A stretch of DNA of 43,370 nucleotides from assembly GCA_016219185.1 (NCBI GenBank), contig JACRBZ010000020.1:1-43370 (forward strand), read 5' to 3'. Below, in pieces: positions 25,045 to 37,000 of the stretch; the stretch's first letter is position 1; every line of letters begins with the position of its first letter. The notes under the pieces were generated by a model that saw nothing but the letters and a program-made list of their open reading frames with translations, had not been told where the DNA came from and searched no databases. The position numbers were made by a program, and so were the translations under genes. The DNA is from Deltaproteobacteria bacterium (GTDB lineage: Bacteria; Desulfobacterota; Desulfobacteria; Desulfobacterales; Desulfatirhabdiaceae).

Positions 25045-28000
25045 TCACGGAAAATGCCTGCTCACGAAGTTTGTAGGATTCATGCGGGTATCCAAAGAAT
25101 CCATTCGGGCCTTCAACTCCTGGGTCAGAAGCCCAACATAGGGTTCAATCAGCATCGCATGGGGATTGATCGGCAATTCGATGATGTCCAGTCCGCCAGT
25201 CGCCAGATCCCCCCAGCCCAGTTTGGGGTCCGGGTAGAATTTATAATTGATGTGCGGCTTGAACAGCGTGAGCAGTCCGGAATACGGCCTCGGGTCGTAA
25301 ATATCCGCGGCATGGTCGTTAAGTTTCTGCACCGAGACCTCGATCCCGGATTCGGCCCGGGCAACGCCTTCCTGAAGCGTGGTTCCCGGCATCTCGGTAC
25401 GGATGTGCGCCCATCCGCCGTCTCCCGCAATCCGCTTTTTTTCCTTAATGTATCTCCACATGGTACTCGGACGGAGCTGGACCAAATTGCTCCAGTGAAA
25501 TCTGATTTTTTGCATCAAAAAGGTTAAGAAGCCCACTTTTAGCGCCCGGATAAAGTTGTAGGTGTCAAACATGGCGATCATGGCAACTTTTTCGCCGCTG
25601 ACCACAAGACGCTGGGCCATTTCGTAAGCAATTGTCCCACCCAGACAATAACCGCCGAGCAGGTAAGGTCCGCCGGGCTGTATCGTTCGAATTTCCTGCA
25701 GATAACGGTCCGCCATCTCTTCAATTGTCTGCAATGGCTTGCTCTGTCCGTCGAGTCCTTGAGACTGGAGGCCGTAAACCGGATAATCAGGTTCCAGCCG
25801 CTTGGCCAAAGCCCTGTAGAGCAGCACGTTTCCCCCCGCACCATGAACGAGAAAAAGCGGCGCTTTGGTTCCCCGGGGCTGGATCGGAACCAAAGAAGGC
25901 CACTCCGGTGCCGCGTCCTCATCAGCGGTCAGTTTACGGGCCAACTGGTCGATGGTCGGTGCCCGGAAAAGTATGGCAAGGGGAAATCTTCGCCCGAATT
26001 CATTCTCGATCCGATTGAAAAGCCTGACCGCCATAAGGGATTGCCCGCCCAGGTCGAAAAAACTGTCCTTGACACTTACTTTGTCAAGTTTTAGAAACTC
26101 CTGCCATATCCCGGCAAGGATCTCTTCCGTCCTGTTCCTCGGTGCAACGTAATCCTCGAAAATGCCGTCGGCTTCAGTCGGGGCAGGCAGTGCCGCATGG
26201 TCCACCCGGCCATTCGACTTTCTCGGTAGGGTTTCAAGCACGACAAATCGGACTGGGAGCATATATTCCGGCAACCTGCTGCGCACAAGGCGGCGGATTT
26301 CCCTGATCAGTTCCGCTGTTCCGAAAGACACCGATTTTTCCGGCAAGGTATCCAAAAGGATGTAAGCAACGAATCCCGGAGATCCGTCAATATCCTCTCT
26401 ATAGGATACTGCCGCATCCCGGACAGCGGAATGTCCCTGGAGGATCGATTCTACTTCCGCGGGTTCAACAAGAAATCCCCGTACCGTTTTCTGCCGATCC
26501 ATTCGGCCGACAAATTCCATTGTACCGTCGGGACGATACCTGGCGATATCTCCGGTACGGAAAAAACGGTTCGGACCCCGGGCGCCGATGGATTGGTATA
26601 TAAATTTCTCCGCAGCCAACGCGGGCAAGTTACGGTAACCCCGGGCAAGGCCGGCCCCGGATACCAGGATTTCTCCCGGAACTCCCACAGTCACCGGTTC
26701 GAACTGTTCATCCGCCAAAACGACATGCGTGTTGTCGATGGGCTGACCGAGGATCACCGGAGCCCCGGCATGGACCCGTCCGATCATGGACACGAAGGTG
26801 GTTTCCATTGCGCCATATATATTCCACACCTCCGTACAGGCATCCGCAAGGCGCTCGGCAAGCCCGGGCTGCAGCGCTTCTCCCCAGCAAAGGGCTTTAA
26901 ACCGCCGGCTGGCCTGCCACCCGGAGTTTAATAGCATCCTCCAGACAGACGGCGTTGCCAGCATGGCGGTGATGTTCTGATTTGCGATGATCCGGTGCAA
27001 ATACCCGTGATCGCGGACGGCTGCGTCGGGACAAATTACGGTTCGAGCCCCGACCATCAGCGGCAGCCATATTTCAATCATCTCGAGACCGCAGGAGATT
27101 GCGCTGTGGCACAGGACCTCGTCTTCCGCAAGCATTGCCAGTTCGCGCTTCATTGTATGAAGGCAATTCATGATGGCCCGGTGGGTGATTTCGACGCCTT
27201 GCTTTCCGCCTTGGGAGTGATCCTTGCAAATTATGCAAGCCAAACGGTCGGAATCAAGCTCGGCAGAGGGTAAAGCATCACCTTCGCGCATCCGATCCGT
27301 GTCTTCCTCGTTGAGATGAATTATCCTGGCGGTGGTTGCTGGTAATCTTGATCGTGCGTGATCGTCCACCAGAATTATCGGCACACCGATATTGTTGACG
27401 ATATGGATCACATCATCACTTGAAGAAAGTGGATCTATCAGAACATAAGCCCCACCGGTTTTGAGAATGGAGAGCAGCGCCACCGGCAACTCCATGGAAC
27501 GATCCACACACACACCTACCACGGTATCGGGCCCGATCCCGAGAGTGGCCAGGTAGCTTCCCAAACGGCTCGAACGATGGTCCAGCTCCCGATAGGTCAA
27601 CACCCAGCCCTCCCCTGCCGCTGCGACGGCATCCGGCGAAACCCCCGCCTGCGCTTTGAACATGCCATCAACCGTAAGCGGAGGGACATCTGTGGTTATT
27701 AAGCCGGTATTGATCGATAAAAGTCTCTGAGTCTTTCGTTCGTTCATCATCGGCAAACGGCCCACGGGCAGATCCGGATTTTCCGCGATCTTTTCCAGAA
27801 GCGCCTGGTAGCCGGCCACCCACCTGAGGACAACTCTCCCGTCGAACAGCTTGCGGTTGTAGTCGCATTCCACATGGATGGTATCTCCGTCTTCCACCAG
27901 GTTGAAGCCCAAATCATACTGGAAATAATAACGCGGCCCCGTAATGAAGCTGTGCTTCAAGTCCCCGAACTTCACCTTGGACATCGGCGGATCGATGTTG

Positions 28001-31000
28001 AACAGTACCGATACCAGGGGAATCCTGCTGGAATCCCGCGGCAGATCCAGACAGGGAATCAGGCGTCCATATGTAAAATTCCAATGCTCTTGTGCGTCGA
28101 GCACCGAAGACCAGGTTTTCTTTAATAGACCGGAAAATGATTCCGTCGGGTCGATTTGGACCCGTAAAGGCAGTATGTTCGCGCACTGTCCGATGAGCGT
28201 GTCCATCCCGAGCTGGCTTTGCGCGGCAAATGGAACCCCAACGACCAGGTCGCGGGCTCCAGTGACACGGTTCAGCCACACATGGAAGGCAGCCAGGAGA
28301 ACCGCGAAATAGGAGTTCTTCTGTTCTTTGGCCAATTTCCTGATGCTCCCGCAAAGCTCCGCAGGCAGTGTCAGCACCTGGCGATCGCCTTCAAAGGTGC
28401 GGGCGGGCGGGCGGGGGCGCGCTGTTGGAAATTCGATGGGTGGCGGAACCGTTTTAAACTGCGACAGCCAGAATGCCTCACACTCGCGCGCCTCGACGGA
28501 TCCTGCATTGGCCTGTTCCCAAAGGGCAAATTCGCGCATCGGAACGGCAGGATCGAGAAAAAGCTCCTCTCCTTTGGTAAAAACAGTATAGAGCGCCCCC
28601 AAATCTTCAAACACGACATAATGAGACCAGCCGTCGCATACGATCATCTGGGCGGTGAAAATCAGCATGTGCTGCCGGGCTGATAATTTCAAAATCCGAA
28701 AATCAACCAGTGGGCCTTTGGTCAAGTCAAGCAGCCGCCGGGCCTCCTGATGAAGAATCTCGTTCATCCGCTCTTTCTGCCGAGGCTCTGGAAGATCGCT
28801 GAGATCGTCCAGAGGGGCTTCCGGAATCGGCTCCGAATGAAGTATCGCTTCTGTTCCCTCTTCGCCGAACGTGCACCGCAATCCTTCATGCCGCTGCACC
28901 ACCACGCGGATGGCCCGCCGCAAAGACGCCATGTCAAGATCCCCGTCCAGATAAATCCCGGTGCAGGCATGATGGGGACCGGCGGCTTCCGGTTTCATCT
29001 GTGCTCCAATCCACATTTCACGTTGGGCTTCGGCCAACGTAAATCGCTGAGCATTCGGGGGAATTCGCGCATCCGTTGACTGCGCTTCCACACTCCCGGT
29101 TACGATGACAGATGATTTTTGATCACTCCGGGAGATAGAATGGGAACTCGACTCCGGCAGAAAACCGCCGGCCTGCATTTCTTCGACGCTCTCCTGGAAG
29201 GCTTGCAGCACTCGATCCATATCTTCATCGGTATGGGCCACGGAAAGGTGACCCACCCGGCCTTCCCAGATATGGATGCCGCGGTCCCTGAGATAGTAGA
29301 ACAGCAACCCGGCATACTTCAGATCGGTGTGAAAGTCGTAGTAAAATGTCGTGCTGAACTTTTGTAACTGCATGGGCAGTTGCATCCCCTGGAAAAATGC
29401 GTTCGCGCTGTCCACAAACCGGGCCGTCACCCGGTTGGTCCGCTCCTGCAGAGACGGACCAGCCGATTTCAGGTGTTTCAGCACGGCGTGGGCAGCGGCC
29501 ATGGCCAGTGGGTGCCTGACAAAAGTCCCGGCGAAAAATGTAACCCCGGTAGGCGGCGAGGAGTCGTCGCCGTATTGCCAAAATCCTCCGTCCAATGCGT
29601 CCATGTAGGTGGCGGAACCGGCAAGCACGCCTATCGGCATCCCCCCCCCGATCACCTTGCCGTAGGTGGCCAAATCGGCCTTCACGCCAAAGAATTCCTG
29701 AGCGCCGCCCGGTGCAATCCGAAAGCCGGTAATCACCTCGTCAAAGATCAGCGCAACTTCATGCTCTCTCGTAAGTTGCCTCAGTTCCTGTAAAAACTCC
29801 CGGGGTTGAAGGGCGGGATGACGGGATTGCACGGGTTCGACAATCACTCCGGCGATTTCACTTGCGAGCTGTCTGATAGTATCCAATGAAGACGGGTTGC
29901 CGTACTCCAGAATCATCATGTTGGCCAGATGGGGAATGCCCGGTGCAATTGGCATGGCCCCGGGCACGCCATCAAAAAGCGCCGGCCGTCCCAGCACTTC
30001 ATCAAAAACGCCGTGATAATCACCGTAGAAGTAAACAATTTTATCGCGGCCGGTCACGGTGCGTGCCAAACGGAACGCGGCCATGACGGCTTCTGAGCCC
30101 GTGTTGCAGAACGTGGCGCGGTCCATGCCGGTGAACTCACAGATCATTCGGGCTACTTCGCCGGCGATGGGCGACTGGGGGCCGATTTCAACCCCCAGTT
30201 TCATCTGCTCCTCTACCGCGCGCATGACAAAGTCGGGAGAATGCCCCAGGTAGTTGGCGCCAAATCCCATGGTAACATCAATGTATTCGTTGCCGTCGAT
30301 GTCCCAGATGCGCGATCCCTTGGATCTTGCGCAAGCTATGGGGTAAACCATCTCCTTCCAGAGCTGCCGGAAATTACCGGCTGCCCGGGGGTCGCAAAAG
30401 CATGCGCGCTGCTGCTGTGCAAGCGTTTTGGACTTTGCCGTCCTGCGGTTGTAACGCGCGATCAGCTTGTCCAGCGCGGTTTGCTGTCTTTGCGTAAGCC
30501 CTCCGGCCGCTCCCTTCTCGATGGCCTTGAACGGCCCGAAGTGACTATGCTTTTCCAGATTCACGGCGGTAACGACCGGCATGTTGGATGCTGTGCCCGG
30601 ATGGGCCGTCTGGTGAAGCTTTGCGGGCATGGCAACTGCGGTTGCACCCGCCTGGCGGAGCAAGTCGAGCTGCTGTGCCATAATGGCCATCTGCTGATGA
30701 ATAACCGTCTCAACCAGCCCCCCGGTGCCAGACGACGCTATCCGGACAGGAGCTGGTGGCGCCATTTGGACTGCCGCAACGATATCTTCAGGGGCTGCCT
30801 TTGCGGACGAGGCTGGTGTCGGCCCCGCATCGGGCGGGGTCAGCACGTCAGGCGGCATCTTCGCATCCAGAAAAGCAGCCAGGCTGTCCAGCGTGCAGAG
30901 ATCTCCGAGCATCTGGCGAAAGGTCACTTTCACATTAAAGCGTTTGCTGATCCCCTGACTGACCTGGGTGATCAGCAATGAGTCAAATCCCAAATCCATG

Positions 31001-34000
31001 AAGGATTCGTTTGCGTCTGTTCGGCTGTGATCGGCGCCCGAGTAATTCTGAAGCAGTTCTCGCAGCGTAACTACCAAACGGTCTTTTCTATGTGGGATGG
31101 CAACCGTGATCGATGGCTGGGCGGAATGCATTTCATCTCCATTGGTCTTTGTTGGTTCCCTGGTGTTATAAACGGCGGCTTGGGTCGTTTGCGGGATAAT
31201 GGCTTCTACATTGGCAGGCTCGACCCAGTAAAGTTTCCGCTCAAACGGGTATGAGGGTAGGGCCACCCGTCTGCGCCGTTCTCGGGCAGAAAACCCCTTC
31301 CAGTCGATGCCAACACCGGAAATCCACAGTCGACCCAGCGCAGTCAGCATCGCGGAAAGATCGCCTCCCTTTTCGCCAACCGTGCCCATACTTGCAATCA
31401 CGATCGCATCCGCCGGCTTTTTGGCATGCTGCCGGGCCAATTGACTAAGGCTCTGGCCCGGCCCGACCTCCAGCAGGATATTCCGCGTATCTCCGATGAC
31501 CGACTCCAGGGTCTCGGCAAAACAGACCGGTTGACGCACCTGCCGCGCCCAGTACTCTCCGCCGGCAAGATCGTCCAGACGCATCCGGCTGCCGGTACAG
31601 GTGGATACCCAGGGCAGCTTGGGAGCCTGGACGGGTGTTCGCCTGGCGGCGATGGCGAACTCGGGAAGCATGGGATCCATCATCGCGGAATGAAATGCAT
31701 GCGAGGTATGCAGCAATCGAACGGCAATGCCTTTTGTTTCAAGATCCTGATGGAATTCACGCAGGAGTTCCGTCGGGCCCGATACCGCGCAAAGCGCTGA
31801 ACTGTTGATCGCAGCGATGGCGACACCGTCGGGAATAAGGCGTTCGAGCTCACCGGCTCCCAGCCTGACAGCCAGCATCGTACCTGCCGGAAGTGCCTGC
31901 ATCAACCGCGCGCGCGTCGATAGCAGGGCAAGCGCGTCATCCAGTGAGAATACTTCGGCCAAAACCGCCGCGACGTATTCACCGATGCTGTGACCGATCA
32001 GTACCGCAGGCTTCACCCCCCAGCTCATCCAGAGCCTTGCCAATGCATATTCAACTACAAAGATGGCGGGCTGAGCAAGCCACGTCTGGTTGATATGCAT
32101 TTCTGCCGCTACGGGCGCTTCAGTATCCGGATAAAGCACCGTACGAAGGTCAAGATCCAGATGGCGTCGAAGAATCATCGCGCAACGATCGACCGATTCG
32201 CGAAAAACCGTTTCCCCTTCAAAGAGCTCGCGACCCATGTCGAAATACTGTGCCCCCTGACCGGGGAAGAGAAACACGACGGATGGCTCCTGTAACCTGG
32301 ATTTGCCGGAGAGCACATATTTTGCATCAAGGGATCGCAGGCGGGTTGTGGCCTCTTCTTTGCCCGATGCAACAATGGCACGTCGAAATTCAAACGATTT
32401 CCGGCCGCATTGAAGGGTGAAAGCGACATCAGCCAGATTCAGTTCAAAGTGATTCTCCAAATGCGCCGCCAGATTGGAGGTCACAACCTGCAAGGCAGTG
32501 TCGGTCCTGGCAGAAAGCACTATCAGTTGCCGGGATTTCGACGGGCCGCTGCAAGTTGGCTCGGGTGCTTCCTCCACCACCACATGGGCGTTCGTTCCCC
32601 CGACTCCAAAGCTGCTCACGCCGGCACGCCGGGGATTTCCGGGCTGCCGCTTCCATGGCTGGAGCTTTGCAGCAACATAGAACGCACTGTTGTCGAAACA
32701 GATGTTCGGATTAAGCTTTGAAAAGCCCAATGTCGGCGGTATCTGTTCCCGATTTAAGGCCAGTACCGTCTTAATCAAGCCGGCCGCACCCGAAGCGGCC
32801 GTCACATGCCCCAGATTTGATTTGATTGAACCCAGTGCACAGTAACCGAGCCTGGTTGGCGATTCACCGAAGACCTTCCTGAGGCCTTCGGCTTCGATCG
32901 GGTCCCCGAGCGGGGTGGCTGTCCCGTGGGTTTCAATATAGCTGATTGCCTCTGGGTGGATACCGGCGACGGAAAGCGCTTTGGAGATGACTTCTGCCTG
33001 CCCTTCCGCGGTCGGCGCACTGAAGCTCATCTTTTTTCCGCCGTCGTTATTCGTGGCGACGCCGCGGATCAATGCATGAATCGTATCTCCCGAGTCAATC
33101 GCATCGGACAAACGGCGCAGTACCAGCATGGCAGCGCCGTCACTGAATACAGTTCCGTTCGCCCCTTCGTCGAAGGGGCAAGTGTGCCCATCCGGGCTGA
33201 GCATGCCGCCATCCTGATACAGGTATCCGCTTTTTTGCGGACAGGTAACCGCTGCCGCACCTGCCAGGGCAAGATCGCACTGGTGTGTACGAAGCGCATA
33301 AAAAGCATGGGCAACCGCAACAAGCGATGTTGAACACGCCGTGTGAATGCTGAGAGCAGGCCCTTTCAAATCCAGGCGGTGCGCAATTCGCGTTGCAACG
33401 AAATCTTTTTCGTTGCCTATCATGGCCTGGAATTCACCGACATTCGCCACCATGTCGGGACGCTTGAGAACATTATTCAGATAGTAGGTATTGTTGTACA
33501 CGCCGGCATAAACAGCTATCTGTCCCGGGAAAAGAGAAGGATCGACACCGGCGTGTTCGAGCGCCTCCCAGGCGATTTCCAAAAGCACGCGCTGTTGGGG
33601 ATCGGTTACCTCCGCTTCCCGTGGGCTCATCCCGAAGAATTCAGGATCGAAAAACCCTGCCCCATCGAGAATGCCCCTTGCTTTTACATAGGCAGGATCG
33701 GTAATTAGCGTCGAATCAAGCGAAGGGTCGAGGTCTTTGTCTTCGAAAAATGTAATGGCTTCCTTCCCGCTAACAAGCAAATCCCATAGCGCATCAATAT
33801 TGCCGGCGCCTTGAAACCTGCCTGCCATTCCCACGATAGCAACGGGTTCATGATCCCCGTCACCGGCATGATTCCGACAGACCCAAGCGCTGCTGATTGA
33901 CGCCGGTTTTTTTCCCTTCTGGCTAAGATATTTTGCCAGTGCTGACACGGTCGGATACTGAAAGAGCGACACCACATTGATGTCGCGGTCCAGAAGTTTC

Positions 34001-37000
34001 TTAAGTCTCCCGGCTACCCTTACCAAACCGAGACTCGATCCTCCGATGTTGAAAAAACTTTCCCGTGTGCTGACGTTTTCCATGCCGAGAACTTCACACC
34101 AGGCTTGAGAAATAATCCGCTCGAATTCGTCGGATGGCGCCACGAAAGCCGCATTTTTCTCATTCCCCTTGACCATCGGAGCGGGCAGCGCCTTTCGGTC
34201 GACTTTTCCATTCGCCGTCATTGGAATCGACGGAACTGACACGAATTTAGCCGGTACCATGTACTCCGGCAAACTGGCCCGTACCGCCTCACGCAACTCG
34301 CCTGCCGACCGATCGCTGACCACGTAAGCCACTATCTGCGTTTCGTGGAGGTTATGCTGCCACGGGATTACGGCAACATCCCTCAAGAGTCCGCTCTTTC
34401 GGAGCACGGCTTCGATTTCACCGGTTTCAATGCGAAACCCGCGGATTTTAACCTGCTGATCGATACGCCCCAGGTAGTCGAGCTCTCCGGTCGGCAGTAA
34501 CCTGACAAGATCTCCGGATCGATAGAGGCGCGCGCCCGGCCTTGATGAAAAAGGGTCTGGAACAAAACGTTCGGTTGTGAGCTCTGGACGTTCAAGGTAA
34601 CCTCGCGCAAGTCCTGCTCCCCCCACAACGAGTTCACCGGGAATTCCCGGTGGCAGAAGCTGAAGCGTCTCATCGACGACATAGGTGGATAAGTCCGGGA
34701 TCGGCAAGCCAATGACGCTGGTTCCTCCGGAATCGAGGTCTGCCATTGAAACCGGTCTGTAGGTGACGTGTACGCAAGTTTCGGTAATCCCATACATGTT
34801 CACCAGGCGGGGGGACTGATCGCCATGGCGTTCAAACCAGGGTCGCAGACTCTCAAACTCGAGCGCCTCTCCACCGAAAATCACATGCTGAAGTGCGAGA
34901 TCACGGGATCCGGTCTCGTTTTCCGCCTGAATGAGTTGGCGGAAAGCAGAGGGAGTCTGGTTCAGGACAGTCACTTTTTCGCGCACGAGAAGTTCGAGAA
35001 AGACATCGGGAGATCGGCTGGCAAGGTAAGGCACGACTACCAGGCGGCCGCCATGGATGAGCGCCCCCCAGATCTCCCACACCGAGAAGTCGAACGCCGC
35101 CGAATGAAACATCGTCCAGACATCATGTTCGTCGAATTTGAACCAATCGGCTGTCGCCTTGAAAAGGCGAATCACGTTGCCATGTTCGATCAGAACGCCT
35201 TTCGGCCGACCGGTCGAACCGGATGTGTAAATCACATAAGCAAGGCTTTCGGGATCCACCACCTCTTCAGGATCTGTCTCCGGTTCAGAGGCAAAGGCGG
35301 CGCCTCCGGGCTCAATGACAAGGGTCTTTGCCGAAGGAGCGTACACTTTTCCTTTGAGAGCGGGCTCCGTCAACACGATTTGCGCCCTGGAATCGGCCAA
35401 TACGAAATCGATGCGCTCCTTCGGGTTTGCAGGCTCAATCGGTACATAAGCGCCGCCGGCCTTGAGGATGGCCAGCAACGCGATAATAAGCTCCTCGGAC
35501 CGTTCCATGCACAAGGCTACGGCCATATCCCGGACAACACCCGAACGTCGGAGCCGATGCGCAAGCTGGTTGGCCCGTCTGTTCAGTTCACGGTAAGAAA
35601 GTCGCGCCTCTCCCGAGCAGACAGCGGTGTTTTCAGGATTCAAAGCTGCTGCTGCAGAGACAAGGCCATGGATCGTCATTTCACAAGAAAACTCTTTCCG
35701 GATGCCGAGTGTTTCCAAAATCCATCCGCGTACCTGTGGCGAGCAGACGGGAATCCTTTTTACAATTTCATCAGGTCGATCACACATCACCCTAACAAGC
35801 TCTACAAGGTGTCCCGCTATATGTTTAATTGTATCCCGCTCATAAATATCGGTGCGGTAACCGAGGCTAAGCGCAAGGGCAGGTCCTCTTTCTTCGAACA
35901 CCACATCCAGATCTGCATCCACTCGACCTGTAGGAACAGATAGCCAAGCATGCTCATCTGCACGGATGCGATGTGCGAAATGCACTTGGTAAATTGGCAT
36001 CCGGCTCGGATCACGCTCAGGCTGCAGCGCATCAATCAAAACTTCAAAAGGCAGGTCGCGGTGAGGTTCCATAGCGGTAAGGCTGTCACGGATCTGCTTG
36101 ACCAGACAATTCCCTGTAACAGTATCTTCTAAAACCACCCTAAGAACCGTGTTGTTTTCAAAAGGGCCGATGCAAGAGTCGCAGCCAAGTGGTCTTAAAT
36201 CTGTCGATAGACCAATGACAACATCGGGTTGCCTGGATACACGGCCGAGAAACCCTGCCAATGCCGCAATCATGACTACTGCTGGATTGATGGACTCGGC
36301 TGCCGCAGATTCCTTGAGAGCTTTCTGGACTGCCTCAGGAATCTCTATTTCAAAGATGTCTCCCTTATTGTTGTGCACAGGGGGTCTTGTTCTATCGGTC
36401 GGCAAATCCATCTGAAATGCTGCTCCGGCGAGAACGCGTTTATAAAAGGCAAGCTTCTGGCTTTCTATCTCCTTTCTATCCAAGAACGAAAACTGGTTTG
36501 TCCAGGAAAGAAAGGTTTCATCATCGGCCTCAGGAATAACATTTTTATCGATTTCCTCCAGTAAAAGCATCAGTGATTTTTCGTCAGCAATGATGGGGGG
36601 TGCTACAATGGCCATCGCTGATTCCTTCTCACTCCCGTATCCGGCATGAACGAGCACCGCGCGCATGGCTGGAGCCTCAGAAATTGAAAAAGAGGCTTTC
36701 GCGACTTCTGTTGAGAATCTGGCGATTGCAGAAGCAATCTTTTCATCCGGCAGGGCATACCGGATGATCAGAGGGACATGAACCTCCGGAAGGATCGAAG
36801 CGCAGGGTTCTTCTGTGTTGAACACCATTCGCAGCACGGGATGTCGCTGGAGAGCCGCCTGAAGTCTGTTGCTGACCACTTTTTCGTCAACCGGCCATCT
36901 TAATCTTCGAGCAGATGCCACAACACGATCACTGCGTCCATTGGCTATTTTCCAGAGGAGCCATTCGCGATGCTGGAAAGCGGAGATTCGTACCGATAGC

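Noticed and set aside
34768..35943. 391-codon plus-strand open frame inside the megasynthase gene
   Set aside because: It is antisense to conserved A1 motifs of the NRPS; its own translation shows no recognisable domain. A shadow of the GC-rich coding strand, as are the frames at 30241-30981 and 24322-24918.
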